Source of the DNA: Jannaschia seohaensis
GTDB lineage: Bacteria > Pseudomonadota > Alphaproteobacteria > Rhodobacterales > Rhodobacteraceae
NCBI RefSeq assembly: GCF_900116765.1
Contig: NZ_UETC01000006.1
Location: 62,001-126,000 of the forward strand
Direction: 5' to 3'
DNA length: 64,000 nucleotides
Shown one piece after another: positions 29,963-39,707 of the stretch. Below the pieces are notes generated by a model that worked only from the letters and a program-made list of their open reading frames with translations, had not been told where the DNA came from and made no database searches. A program made the position numbers and the translations under genes. How positions within the stretch are numbered: position 1 is the first letter of the stretch; every line of letters begins with the position of its first letter.

Positions 29963-30481
29963 ATGTTCCGCTCCGCCGCCGCCCTGCTCCTCTCCGCCGC
30001 GCTCGCCCTTCCTCCGGGCCCGGCCCAAGCCCAGCTCGATGGCTCCCAGGCCGCCCAGATCCTCGGCGGGCTGCTCGCGCTCTACGGCCTCAAGGAGGCG
30101 CTGGAAGATCGCGACGACAACCGCAAGGAGCGCGCCGCGCCAGCGCAGCGCCAGGAAGCTCACCGCCAGCACGGTCCTCGCCCCGACCGGCCCCGCCAGC
30201 TTCAACCCTATGCCGGGCATGGACGCTCTTGGGACCGGCATGCCGACCGCTGGCCCCATCGCGACGCCCGCGTGGCGCCCCGCCGCTGCGAACGTCCGTT
30301 CCAGGGCCGCCACGGCTGGCAGATCGGCTATGGCGCGCGCTGCATGTGGCGCAGCGTCGACCGGCCCCGCCTCCTGCCCGATGTCTGCCTGCGGGAGGTG
30401 CGGACCCCTCGCGGCTGGCGGCAGGTCTATCCCCGCGCCTGCCTGCGGCGCGCAGGCTGGACCGTCACGGCCGGGCGCTGA
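29963..30481 (+). CDS. Secreted Cys/His-rich protein (paralogue 1)
   Basis: 172 residues, with AGGAAA before the ATG. After a signal peptide (MFRSAAALLLSAALALPPGPAQA) comes a conserved block DGSQAAQILGGLLALYGLKE, then a linker rich in Arg, Pro and His. The C-terminal domain has four cysteines (RRCERPF, ARCMWRS, DVCLREV, RACLRRAGW), likely two disulfides. The gene 80 bp downstream has the same plan. I do not recognise the family; the location is periplasmic or outer-membrane facing. Confidence 0.7.
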   Translation: MFRSAAALLLSAALALPPGPAQAQLDGSQAAQILGGLLALYGLKEALEDRDDNRKERAAPAQRQEAHRQHGPRPDRPRQLQPYAGHGRSWDRHADRWPHRDARVAPRRCERPFQGRHGWQIGYGARCMWRSVDRPRLLPDVCLREVRTPRGWRQVYPRACLRRAGWTVTAGR

Positions 30482-30562
30482 CCCGCCCATGCCCTTCGGC
30501 GGCCGCTCCGGGTCTCGACGCCCGGCGCCCGCCGCGCCACACTCAGTCAGGAGATGCGCCCC

Positions 30563-31186
30563 ATGAAGATCCTTCCGCTATTCGCCGCGCTGGCGCTCGC
30601 GCTCACGCCCCTCCCTGCCCGGGCCGACCTGGACCGCGACGACGCGGTCAAGATCCTGGGCGGGCTGGCGGCGCTCTATCTGCTCAACGAGGCGATGCGC
30701 CGCAATGAGCGCCGGAACGGACGCGAAGAGCAATCCGCGCGCCCCGCCCGCACGGCACAGCCCGGCCAACCGGGAGAGACCTATAGCCATGTCCATGCCG
30801 ATGGCAGTGGCGGCGGCTGGCACGACCATGTCGTCGGCATCCCCCACAGCCAGCAGCGCCACGGCGTGCCGGAGGTCACGCGCGCGCCGCTGCCGCCCCC
30901 CGCACCCCTGCCCGAGGTCGCGCGCGGGCCGCTGCCCGAGGCCCCCCTGCCGGCCCCGCCGACCCGCCGCCCGGTCGAGGTGAAGCTGCTGCCCGAACAG
31001 TGCCGCGCCGACGTCTCCAACGCGGTCGAGATCATCGAGGGCTACGATGCGCAATGCCTGCAGAACGCCGTCGTCCTCCCTGGCTCGCTGCCGCCCGCCT
31101 GCCTCATCCGCCATCCCGACCGCACGCTCTACGAGGCGCGCTGCCTCAGGGCCGAGGGGTGGACGACCCGGCTCGCCCGCAATTGA
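30563..31186 (+). CDS. Secreted Cys/His-rich protein (paralogue 2)
   Basis: 207 residues; the ATG at 30563 is chosen because AGGAG lies nine bases before it and only touches the alternative ATG at 30554. The signal peptide is MKILPLFAALALALTPLPARA, then DRDDAVKILGGLAALYLLNE (the block shared with paralogue 1), a His-rich patch SHVHADGSGGGWHDHVVG, a Pro-rich linker, and a C-terminal four-Cys domain (EQCRADV, DAQCLQN, PACLIRH, ARCLRAEGW). The His-rich patch could bind metal. rnhB follows 32 bp downstream. Confidence 0.7.
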   Translation: MKILPLFAALALALTPLPARADLDRDDAVKILGGLAALYLLNEAMRRNERRNGREEQSARPARTAQPGQPGETYSHVHADGSGGGWHDHVVGIPHSQQRHGVPEVTRAPLPPPAPLPEVARGPLPEAPLPAPPTRRPVEVKLLPEQCRADVSNAVEIIEGYDAQCLQNAVVLPGSLPPACLIRHPDRTLYEARCLRAEGWTTRLARN

Positions 31187-31218
31187 CGCGGGCGGCCCGG
31201 CGCGGGCAGAGGGGGGCG

Positions 31219-31842
31219 ATGGCCGATCTCTTCGCCCTCCCCGACCTCGCCTATGAAGCGCGCGCCAAGGCGCGCGGGGCGCGCGCCGTCGCCGGGCTCG
31301 ACGAAGTCGGGCGCGGGCCCTGGGCCGGCCCCGTCACCGCCTGCGCCTTCATCCTGACCGGGGACACGCCCGAAGGCCTGACCGACAGCAAGAAGCTGCC
31401 CCCCCGCCGCCGCGCCGCGATGCTGCCCGCTCTGCGCGATGCGGGCCTGATCGCCATCGGCGAGGCCAGCGTCGAGGAGATCGACCGCCTCAATATCCGC
31501 CAGGCGACCCATCTCGCCATGCGCCGCGCCGTCGAGGGGCTGGCCATCGAGCCGGACCACCTCCTGATCGACGGAACCGACCGCCCCGCCTGGGTCGACC
31601 GTCCCCACGATCTGATCAAACGCGGCGATGCACGCTCATTGTCGATCTCGGCTGCCTCGGTCATGGCGAAAACATGGCGAGATGAAGGCATGACGGCGCT
31701 GGCGCAACAGTTCCCGGGCTACGGCTGGGAGACCAATATGGGCTACGGCACCAGCGCCCATCTGGATGGGCTAAAATGTCACGGTGTGACACCACATCAT
31801 CGGCGCTCCTTCGCACCCATACGCAAGATATTGTGTCCCTGA
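31219..31842 (+). CDS. rnhB: Ribonuclease HII
   Basis: 207 residues. It nicks 5' of ribonucleotides in RNA-DNA hybrids and starts ribonucleotide excision repair. The catalytic DEVGRGPWAGPV (D28, E29) and the later LIDGTD aspartate (about D118) are present, with SISAASVMAKTWRD typical of type II enzymes. AGGGGG precedes the ATG. The rnhB-ccrM neighbourhood is conserved in alphaproteobacteria, including Caulobacter. The 3' end contains the palindrome TGTCACGGTGTGACA (31777-31791), 165 bp before ccrM. Confidence 0.95.
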   Translation: MADLFALPDLAYEARAKARGARAVAGLDEVGRGPWAGPVTACAFILTGDTPEGLTDSKKLPPRRRAAMLPALRDAGLIAIGEASVEEIDRLNIRQATHLAMRRAVEGLAIEPDHLLIDGTDRPAWVDRPHDLIKRGDARSLSISAASVMAKTWRDEGMTALAQQFPGYGWETNMGYGTSAHLDGLKCHGVTPHHRRSFAPIRKILCP

Positions 31843-31943
31843 CTGCTGCCTCAATTCCGCCACAAGCAGCCAGTGGCGGGCCCGCGCGCCACCCGCCATC
31901 CTGCCCTCACAACAACGACGCACCCGGCAAACCGGGGCGATGA

Positions 31944-33068
<1,125 letters not shown>

Positions 33069-33125
33069 ACCCACCCCACAGGTACCGCCTGCGCCCGCTG
33101 TCCAATGTCCGGCGGGTGCACCTTG

Positions 33126-33160
33126 ACCCCCGTGGCCGCGCGCCATGGGGGTTCTTTTTT
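33126..33160 (+). terminator. Rho-independent terminator of ccrM
   Basis: An 11-bp stem with one G-U pair (ACCCCCGTGGC with GCCATGGGGGT, loop CGCGC) is followed by TTCTTTTTT, 57 bases after the ccrM stop codon. This is a textbook intrinsic terminator on the plus strand. Confidence 0.85.
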
Positions 33161-33286
33161 GCGCTCATGACCACTGGGCCGGACAGGAGGCATTCCAGGT
33201 CGGAGCGGCCCTGACCAACCGGAACGGGCGCGGAGCGGAGGATCGTGCTAGGGAGGCGCACGACCGCACCGAGAGGGGGCCAAGCG

Positions 33287-34084
33287 ATGGGTGGAGAGCC
33301 ATTCTACAAGGCGCACTGGATCGATATCGGACCGGACAGGATGGCCGCGTATCGGGACGGGTTCGCATGGGACGACGCCGCCGCGCACCTCTATGATCCC
33401 GCGGGGATCGCAGCCGGTCATAGAGTGGTCGATTTCGGGTGCGGTCCGGGGAAGGTCGCCGCGGTGCTGGCACAGCTTGTCGGTCCTGACGGCCACGTCG
33501 AGGCAATCGACATAAATGCCGCGTTCCTCGACCTCACCCGCGAGACTGCCATGGCACATGGGGTCGCGGATCGCGTAACGACCCATCTCAACGATGGCTC
33601 CAGGCTGCCGCTCGCGGACAGGTCCGTGGACCGGGTCACCGCGCGCAACGCCATCATGTATGTCGATGATCCCGTAGCGACGCTGAGCGAGGCGCACCGG
33701 GTTCTAAAGCCCGGCGGCCTGGCCCACGCCATCGACGGAGACTGGTACATGATGGTGGCCGAGCCGCTCGACCACGACGACTGGCGCGCAGTCGTCAAAG
33801 CGGCGTCACATGCCTGCCGGCACGCGGACATGGGGCGCAAACTTCACCAGGCCTTTGCCATGGCGGGCTTTCAGGACATCAAAGTGAAGATCTCGGCGAC
33901 GGCGGACCTGACCGGACGGCTCATGGGAATGATCCGCAACATGGCCAGCTATGCTCAGCAGAGCGATCGGATCGATCGGGAGCGGGCGGACGAGGTCGTG
34001 AGCCAAATGGACCGCGCCCTATCCGAGGGAACCTATCTGGTCGTCTCGCCGCAATTTGTCGTCACGGGGCGCGCGACCGGTTGA
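33287..34084 (+). CDS. SAM-dependent methyltransferase
   Basis: 265 residues from MGGEPFYKAHWIDIGPDRM, with GAGAGGGGG before the ATG. Motif I is VVDFGCGPGKVAAVLAQLVG, then AIDINAAFLD and the UbiE-like RVLKPGGLAHAIDGDWYMM. The acceptor is unknown. Its base composition and codon choice look somewhat less GC-biased than those of neighbours such as ccrM (for example ATAAAT in GTCGAGGCAATCGACATAAA), which might point to later acquisition; this is an impression only. Confidence 0.85.
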   Translation: MGGEPFYKAHWIDIGPDRMAAYRDGFAWDDAAAHLYDPAGIAAGHRVVDFGCGPGKVAAVLAQLVGPDGHVEAIDINAAFLDLTRETAMAHGVADRVTTHLNDGSRLPLADRSVDRVTARNAIMYVDDPVATLSEAHRVLKPGGLAHAIDGDWYMMVAEPLDHDDWRAVVKAASHACRHADMGRKLHQAFAMAGFQDIKVKISATADLTGRLMGMIRNMASYAQQSDRIDRERADEVVSQMDRALSEGTYLVVSPQFVVTGRATG

Positions 34085-34198
34085 ATCGGCGAAAGGAAGA
34101 GGCCCGAGCGGCCGATTGAGCATGCCCCGTCCTTGGATCGGCGGCACGAAGACCCGAGCCCGCGAGGCTGGGACCCAGGTTCATAGCCCCCAAAACGC

Positions 34199-34230
34199 AA
34201 AAAAAGGGCGCCCCCGATCCGGAGGCGCCC
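34199..34230 (-). terminator. Rho-independent terminator of the small membrane-protein gene
   Basis: A 7-bp stem (GGGCGCC with GGCGCCC, 34206-34212 and 34224-34230) extended by a partly paired loop. On the minus strand it runs into seven Ts (complement of 34199-34205). It lies 32 bases past the stop of the 61-residue gene. Confidence 0.7.
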
Positions 34231-34261
34231 CTTTCTTGCGCGGCGGAACCGCGTCGTTCGA

Positions 34262-34447
34262 TCAGTCGTTCGCGGCGACGGCGGCGGCGATCAGCACCAG
34301 CGCGAGCAGCGGAACGATGATGCCACCGGCCGAGGACGAGGTGTCCTCGACGATCACGACGGGCTCAACCGGGGCCGGCTCGACATTGCCCGCGAAGGCA
34401 GAGGTGGCGGCCAGCGAAAGCGCGGCGGCGAGAGCGATTTTCTTCAT
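34262..34447 (-). CDS. Small exported protein with a C-terminal membrane helix
   Basis: 61 residues from MKKIALAAALSLAATSAFAG, with AAGGAT before the ATG. A signal peptide is followed by a short Pro/Val/Glu-rich segment (NVEPAPVEPVVIVEDTSSSA) and a C-terminal hydrophobic helix, GGIIVPLLALVLIAAAVAAND. Proteins with this plan are common in Rhodobacteraceae but have no known role. It has its own terminator and upstream AT-rich DNA, so it is probably transcribed alone. Confidence 0.75.
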   Translation of the reverse strand: MKKIALAAALSLAATSAFAGNVEPAPVEPVVIVEDTSSSAGGIIVPLLALVLIAAAVAAND

Positions 34448-34601
34448 AGTCGATTTATCCTTCAAGATACGCCATCGGTGAGGCGACAGCTGCCACACCA
34501 TATGGCACCCAAGACTGTACCTCGTGCGACCCGTTAAACAGCGTTGGAAGCGCATTGCAACGGGCCACCGTGGGCCTGCCCCGGCACTCTGCCATGGCTC
34601 G

Positions 34602-35192
34602 TCAAATTAGCAACACCTGTGTGCCGATTGTCGCCATAGAAAAGACCTCTGCGATATCCTCGTTGTAAAGTCCGATACAACCCGAAGAGGAGCGCCGCCC
34701 GATTTTGCGCGGATCATGGGTGCCGTGGATGCGGTAATGCGCCCAGCTGAGATAGAGAGCATGCGTTCCCAAGGGGTTCCCGGGCCCCGGCGGCACCACG
34801 CGGGGCCAGTCCGGATTGCGGCGCAGCATGTTGGCGGTCGGCCGCCAAGTGGGCCCCACGACCTTGCGGACCACGCGCGTGCGACCCCTCCGGGTCAACT
34901 CCTCCGAGACCGGGATCGAGGACGGGTAGAGGTAATGGGTCCCGTCTTGCTGCCACATATGGAGCGTGCGGCTTTCGATATCGACGAGGATCGCACCCTT
35001 ATCCAGCGACCTGAAATGATCGCGCCAGCGGCGGCCGCGGAAACTGGCTATGTTCCGCAAGACTTTATGGCTCAGCGGGTCACGCTCGATGACGGTGTCG
35101 GGCAGGCTCTGGGCCAGGGCGGGCGTCGTCAGGGCGGTTGCACCGAGGCCGATCAGGAATGCGCGGCGGCCATTGGACGGCGAATGGAGCAT
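34602..35192 (-). CDS. L,D-transpeptidase (YkuD) family protein
   Basis: 196 residues. The N-terminus NGRRAFLIGLGATALTTPAL resembles a twin-arginine-type signal, so export is expected. The YkuD catalytic motif is complete: HGTHDPRKIGRRSSSGCIGL, with the nucleophile Cys in SSGC. Members form 3-3 cross-links in peptidoglycan or attach proteins to it. A second, divergent YkuD protein lies at 36452-36949. The start has no strong ribosome site. Confidence 0.9.
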   Translation of the reverse strand: MLHSPSNGRRAFLIGLGATALTTPALAQSLPDTVIERDPLSHKVLRNIASFRGRRWRDHFRSLDKGAILVDIESRTLHMWQQDGTHYLYPSSIPVSEELTRRGRTRVVRKVVGPTWRPTANMLRRNPDWPRVVPPGPGNPLGTHALYLSWAHYRIHGTHDPRKIGRRSSSGCIGLYNEDIAEVFSMATIGTQVLLI

Positions 35193-35371
35193 GGGGATTC
35201 CTCCGAAAAGCGCATCCCGATCCTAAGACGTCAATCTAGCTGAGCCAACGGGGATGGGCCGATATGTGACTCCCGGTTGCGGTGCTCCGCCGGGCGGAGC
35301 CCCGCGGTTTGCACCGCCCCCCGCTCCGCGCTAACCCAATGAGGACACCCAGATCGTATGGACACGATGCC

Positions 35372-35881
35372 ATGACTCGCCGCCTCGCCCTGATATTGCT
35401 TGCCGGAACCGCCCTGGCGGCCTGCGCGCCGCCACCGCCGACACTGGGGCCCGACGGTCGACCGCTGCCCAAGCTCTATCGTATCTCCGGCGCCGATGCC
35501 CGCCGCATCCCGTTCCGCGCGCTCGACGCGGTGAACGCGCTGCGCCAGGGGGCCGGTGTGCCTCCGTTGACCTTGGACGACAGGCTGACGGCGGCGGCCG
35601 AGACCCATTCGCGGGATATGTCGCTTCAGAACCGGCCCTGGCATTTCGGCTCCGACGGATCCTCGCCGATCGATCGGGTGCGCGCGGTCGGATTCGATGG
35701 TGTGTTTCTGGGCGAGGCGATCTCCGAGACCTTCGAGTCCGAACTCGAAACCATCGCCGCCTGGATGCAGGAGCCCGGCCCCCGCGCCGTGATCCTCGAC
35801 CCCCAGGCACGTCGCATGGGCTTCGCCTTCTTCCAGGAGGAGAACGGCAAGATCTGGTGGACGCTCACTGTCGGGACCTGA
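35372..35881 (+). CDS. CAP/SCP-domain lipoprotein
   Basis: 169 residues from MTRRLALILLAGTALAACAP. The lipobox LAAC indicates a lipid-anchored envelope protein. The CAP (SCP/PR1, PF00188) domain covers about residues 50-169, with the signature LTAAAETHSRDMSLQNRPWH and later GEAISETF. Bacterial CAP lipoproteins are poorly understood. Its stop is 12 bp from the end of the convergent GNAT gene. Confidence 0.85.
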   Translation: MTRRLALILLAGTALAACAPPPPTLGPDGRPLPKLYRISGADARRIPFRALDAVNALRQGAGVPPLTLDDRLTAAAETHSRDMSLQNRPWHFGSDGSSPIDRVRAVGFDGVFLGEAISETFESELETIAAWMQEPGPRAVILDPQARRMGFAFFQEENGKIWWTLTVGT

Positions 35882-35892
35882 GCGCCCCTGCC

Positions 35893-36351
35893 CTAGAGCT
35901 TTAGCTTGTAGCCGACATGGCTCGGCTCGAAACCGAGGCGGTCGTAGAAGCGATGGGCGTCGGGCCGGGACTTGTCGGTGGTAAGTTGGATCAGCGCGCA
36001 GCCGCGCGCCCGGCACTCATCGATTACCCAGGCGAACATCGCCTCGCCGAGCTTCTCGCCGCGACGGTCGCGCGCGATCCGGACCGCCTCGATCTGACCC
36101 CGCTTCGCCCCGTTGCGGGACAGGCCCGGGATGAAGGTGAGTTGCAGGGTGCCGACGATCTCCCCCCCGTCCTCGACCACGCAGAGGAACTGGTTCGGGT
36201 CGGCATCGATCTCGGCGAAAGCGGTCCGATAGGGCGCGTCCACGCCCGATGAGGCGCTTTCCCGCGACGCCCCGAGCACGTCATCGGCCAATAACGCGAC
36301 GATCGCGCTCAGGTCGGCTTCGGTGGCGCGGCGGTAGCGCAACTCAGCCAT
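35893..36351 (-). CDS. GNAT-family N-acetyltransferase
   Basis: 152 residues from MAELRYRRATEADLSAIVAL, with AAGGGGGA before the ATG. The acetyl-CoA binding motif A is seen in IEAVRIARDRRGEKLGEAMF, and the C-terminal RFYDRLGFEPSHVGYKLKL is typical. The acceptor substrate cannot be told. Confidence 0.88.
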   Translation of the reverse strand: MAELRYRRATEADLSAIVALLADDVLGASRESASSGVDAPYRTAFAEIDADPNQFLCVVEDGGEIVGTLQLTFIPGLSRNGAKRGQIEAVRIARDRRGEKLGEAMFAWVIDECRARGCALIQLTTDKSRPDAHRFYDRLGFEPSHVGYKLKL

Positions 36352-36451
36352 GGGATTCCCCCTTCCTAGGCTTCGGGGCCAGCCGCCGGACATGGCGGCC
36401 CCGCCACGAAACCGATCACGTGGGCCTATGCGATGACGGCCGAGTCGGCCC

Positions 36452-36949
36452 TCAGGCGAAGATGTCCACCGGCGTCCCGTTGCGCACCATCGCATAGACC
36501 AGCCGCATTTCCTCATTGGTCACGGCGACACAGCCCGCGGTCCAATCCTTGGACCGGCCCCGCGGCCGGTCTCCCCAGCCATGGATGAAGATGTCGCCGC
36601 CCGGCTTCTTGCCCAAAGTAGCCGCGAAGGCGCGATCCTCGGCGTTCGGGTAGTCGATGCCGACGGACAGGAAATAGGCCGAGTTCGGGTTCCGCCGGTC
36701 GATATGATAGCGACCCTCGGGCGTCTTGCCGTCGCCCTCGAATTGCTTGGGGCCTTCGGCGGTAAAGCCCAGTTGGACGCGATAGCGCTGCACGATCTTG
36801 TCGTGGTGCAGCAGATACATCCGGCGGTTGGCCTTCTGCACCTCGACCCGGGTCACCTCCGGGCCGTGATATTCGATGAACTTCCCACCGCAACCGGCGA
36901 GGGAAAAGAGCCCGCCCGCCAGGACGGTGCGCCGTGAAATCGAGACCAT
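36452..36949 (-). CDS. L,D-transpeptidase (ErfK/YbiS-type) lipoprotein
   Basis: 165 residues from MVSISRRTVLAGGLFSLAGC. The lipobox SLAGC (Cys20) predicts a lipid anchor; RR near the start also resembles a twin-arginine signal. The YkuD domain contains IFIHGWGD and the nucleophile motif DWTAGCVAVTNEEM. It probably modifies peptidoglycan cross-links. The 56 bp before it are AT-rich and separate it from the SDR gene on the same strand. Confidence 0.9.
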   Translation of the reverse strand: MVSISRRTVLAGGLFSLAGCGGKFIEYHGPEVTRVEVQKANRRMYLLHHDKIVQRYRVQLGFTAEGPKQFEGDGKTPEGRYHIDRRNPNSAYFLSVGIDYPNAEDRAFAATLGKKPGGDIFIHGWGDRPRGRSKDWTAGCVAVTNEEMRLVYAMVRNGTPVDIFA

Positions 36950-37005
36950 TGAACCTGTATGCCCGTTTTTTATTGTTGGCTGTCCTAGCGTCAATCTAAC
37001 CCGAA

Positions 37006-37896
37006 TCAGGTCCCCGCCAAAGTCCCCGGAGTCATCTCGCCCCGCTCCTGTCGCAGAAGCGCCGCAAGGCCGCTGCGGTAGTCCGGATGGATCAGGCGCA
37101 CGCCCAGCTCTTCCTTGATGCGATCGTTCCGGACCTTCTTCGATTCCGCATAGAAGCTGCGCGCCATGGGCGTCATCTCCGCGGTCTCGAAATCCTCCGC
37201 TTCGGGGACCGGCACGCCCAGCAGGCGCGCGGCCTCTTCGATCACGTCCTCGGGGGGTGCCGGGTCGTCGTCGCACAGGTTGTAGATCGCGCCCGCCCGA
37301 GGCCGGTCGATCGAAGCCAGCAGCGCCTGGGCGATGTCGTCGACATGGATCCGGCTGAAGACCTGCCCCGGCTTCACGATCCGCCGGGCCGTGCCCGCGC
37401 GCACCTTGGAGAACGGCCCCCGCCCGGGTCCGTAGATCCCCGCGAGGCGGAAGATATGCAGCGCCGCGCCGGTCTCCGCGGCCAGGGCCTGCCAGGCCGC
37501 CTCGGCCTCGACCCGCGCCTTGCCGCGCGCGGTGGAGGGCGTCAGCGGCGTCTCCTCGTCCACCCAGTCGCCGCCGTGATCGCCATAGACGCCGGTGGTC
37601 GACAGGTAGCCGACCCATTCGCCCCGCCGCAGCATCTCGCGCAGGCGCGGGCCGTAGCGGCGCAGCACCGGGTCGCCTTCCGCATCCGGCGCGGCCGAGA
37701 CCAGCACATGGGTCGCGCGGCCCAACGCCGCCTCCATCGGCGCGCCGAACAGCATCGGCTCCACCCCTTGCGCGCGCAGAGCCTCGGCCTTCTCCTCCGA
37801 GCGCGTCGTGCCGATCACCTCCCAGCCGCGGTCGATCAGTACCGGCGCCAGCGCCCGCGCCGAAAAGCCGTGTCCGAAACTCAGGAGGACCGCCAT
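37006..37896 (-). CDS. SDR-family NAD(P)-dependent epimerase-like protein
   Basis: 296 residues of the extended SDR/NAD-dependent epimerase type, close to the E. coli YeeZ subgroup. The N-terminal nucleotide-binding loop is degenerate ([17 protein letters not shown]), followed by [18 protein letters not shown] and [14 protein letters not shown]. Substrate unknown. Its 5' end overlaps queG by 16 bp, so the two are probably coexpressed. Confidence 0.85.
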   Translation of the reverse strand: MAVLLSFGHGFSARALAPVLIDRGWEVIGTTRSEEKAEALRAQGVEPMLFGAPMEAALGRATHVLVSAAPDAEGDPVLRRYGPRLREMLRRGEWVGYLSTTGVYGDHGGDWVDEETPLTPSTARGKARVEAEAAWQALAAETGAALHIFRLAGIYGPGRGPFSKVRAGTARRIVKPGQVFSRIHVDDIAQALLASIDRPRAGAIYNLCDDDPAPPEDVIEEAARLLGVPVPEAEDFETAEMTPMARSFYAESKKVRNDRIKEELGVRLIHPDYRSGLAALLRQERGEMTPGTLAGT

Positions 37897-38921
37897 AGCC
37901 GCTCCACCGCCCAGCGCGCCGCGTCCGCGACCGCTGCGTCCTCGTCCTCACAAAGTGCCTGCACCACCGGTTTCAGCTCCTCCCGCCCGGAATTGCCGAT
38001 AGCGTAACACACGTTCCGGACCATCCGATCCCGTCCGATCCGCTTGATCGGAGAGCCCGCGAAACGTGACCGAAACGCCGCATCGTCCAGCCCGGCCAGT
38101 TCCGCCAGGTCCGGCGCCCGATGCGGCCCGTGATAGCGCAAATCGCTGGCGGCGACGGCGAACTTGTTCCACGGGCAGACGGCCAGGCAGTCGTCGCAGC
38201 CATAGATGCGATTGCCGAGCCCCACACGCAGGTCCGGGTCCACTGGCCCGCGATGCTCGATCGTCAGATACGAGATGCAACGCCGCGCATCGAGCTGGAA
38301 CGGCGCCGGAAAGGCGTCGGTCGGACAGACATCGAGACAACGGGTGCAGGAGCCGCAATGCTCCCCTTCCGGCGCGTCGGGCTCCAATTCGAGCGTGGTG
38401 AAGATCGCCCCAAGGAACACCCAGTTGCCGAAGTCGCGCGACAGCAGATTGGTGTGCTTCCCCTGCCAGCCCAGTCCCGCCGCCTGGGCGAGCGGCTTTT
38501 CCATCACCGGGGCGGTGTCGACGAAGACCTTGATCTCCGGATCCTCCGCTGCGGCCTCCGCCATCAGCCACCGTCCGACCCGCTTCAGCGCTTTCTTGAC
38601 CACGTCGTGGTAGTCCCGCCCCTGGGCATAGACGCTCACGGCGCCCCGCCCCGGATCTCGCAGATCGTCCAGCGGATCGTGCTCCGGCGCATAGCTATGG
38701 GCCAGCATCACCACCGAGCGCGCCTCGGGCCAGAGTGCCGCCGCGCTCCCGCGCCACGCGACCCGCTCGCCCATCCAGGTCATCTGTCCGTGCCGCCCCG
38801 CGGCGAGAAACCTGTCCAGCCGCCCCGCCGCCTCGGGCACCGCATCCGGCCGGCAGACCCCCATCGCGACAAAGCCCGCCGCCCTCGCCTCGGCCTGCAG
38901 CCGCGCCTTCACTCCGCTCAA
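37881..38921 (-). CDS. queG: Epoxyqueuosine reductase
   Basis: 346 residues. It reduces epoxyqueuosine to queuosine at the wobble position of tRNAs, using cobalamin and two 4Fe-4S clusters. Both ferredoxin-like motifs are present: [16 protein letters not shown] and [13 protein letters not shown]. The N-terminal substrate domain includes [19 protein letters not shown]. The start is uncertain: TTG at 38921 or GTG at 38912, since no ATG fits. A C-terminal HEAT-like extension is retained ([14 protein letters not shown]). Confidence 0.93.
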   Translation of the reverse strand: MSGVKARLQAEARAAGFVAMGVCRPDAVPEAAGRLDRFLAAGRHGQMTWMGERVAWRGSAAALWPEARSVVMLAHSYAPEHDPLDDLRDPGRGAVSVYAQGRDYHDVVKKALKRVGRWLMAEAAAEDPEIKVFVDTAPVMEKPLAQAAGLGWQGKHTNLLSRDFGNWVFLGAIFTTLELEPDAPEGEHCGSCTRCLDVCPTDAFPAPFQLDARRCISYLTIEHRGPVDPDLRVGLGNRIYGCDDCLAVCPWNKFAVAASDLRYHGPHRAPDLAELAGLDDAAFRSRFAGSPIKRIGRDRMVRNVCYAIGNSGREELKPVVQALCEDEDAAVADAARWAVERLWRSS

Positions 38922-38958
38922 GGTAAATGCCGCATTAAGGTTAACGCGCCTCCCCCTC

Positions 38959-38983
38959 CATCACGGGTTCAGAAATACTCAAA
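38959..38983 (+). repeat. Intergenic repeat, family A
   Basis: CATCACGGGTTCAGAAATAC followed by TCAAA, matching the copies at 1509-1533 and (inverted) 11417-11441. It lies in the 89-bp gap between the GST gene and queG. Confidence 0.6.
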
Positions 38984-39010
38984 TACCGCCGCAAGCCGCG
39001 GGCGCCCCGG

Positions 39011-39676
39011 TCAGAAGTCGAGATCCGCGTAATGCGCCGTCGGCCGGAACCCCGGCACCACATCCGCCAGGATCGATCGGAAGGCGGGGCGCGACTTGAT
39101 CTTAGCATACCAGTCCCGAACGCCCTCGTTCCGCGACCAGTCCACATCGCCCGAATAATCCAGGCAGGACAGATGCGCGGCAGCCGCGAAATCCGCCAGC
39201 GTCAGGTCCGGTCCGGCCAGCCAGCGTCGCTGGTCCAGCAGCCACCCCATGTAGTCGAGGTGGAACTTGATCGCCTTCACTCCGGCCTTGATCGCGGCCC
39301 CGTCCGGATAGCCCTGGCGAGAAACCTTCTTGTGAATGCGCTCATAGACCAGGTTCCGCGTCACCTCCTGGTGGAACTTGTCGTCGAACCAGCCCACGAG
39401 GCGCCGCATCTCTGCCCGGGCCGCCGGGTCCGAGGGGATCAGCGGCGGCGTCGGCACCGTGTCCTCCAGATAGCCGCAGATCGCGTCGCTTTCGGCCAGG
39501 GTCAGCCCGTCGATGCGCAGGATCGGAACCTTCCCGGCGGCGTTGCGGCGCAGGAATTCCGAAGACCGCTCCCAATAGGGGACCTCGATCAGCTCGACCT
39601 CCAGCTTCTTCTCGGCCAGCGCAAGCCGGACCTTCCGGCAGAAGGGAGACAGGGGAAAGTGCCACAACTGGATCAT
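39011..39676 (-). CDS. Glutathione S-transferase family protein
   Basis: 221 residues from MIQLWHFPLSPFCRKVRLAL. The N-terminal thioredoxin-like domain carries SPFCRKVR, with Ser and Cys at the usual activating positions, and the glutathione-binding KVPILRIDG...ESDAI. The helical C-terminal domain ends with WYAKIKSRPAFRSILAD. Detoxification is possible, but the substrate is unknown. It lies 31 bp downstream of mtgA on the same strand. Confidence 0.88.
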   Translation of the reverse strand: MIQLWHFPLSPFCRKVRLALAEKKLEVELIEVPYWERSSEFLRRNAAGKVPILRIDGLTLAESDAICGYLEDTVPTPPLIPSDPAARAEMRRLVGWFDDKFHQEVTRNLVYERIHKKVSRQGYPDGAAIKAGVKAIKFHLDYMGWLLDQRRWLAGPDLTLADFAAAAHLSCLDYSGDVDWSRNEGVRDWYAKIKSRPAFRSILADVVPGFRPTAHYADLDF

Positions 39677-39707
39677 GTGTCGGGGATGCCCCGACGGCGC
39701 GGGCAGA

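Noticed and set aside
30481-30562. A frameshift joining the two tandem secreted proteins into one
   Set aside because: Each has its own signal peptide, ribosome site and complete C-terminal Cys domain, so they are separate paralogues.
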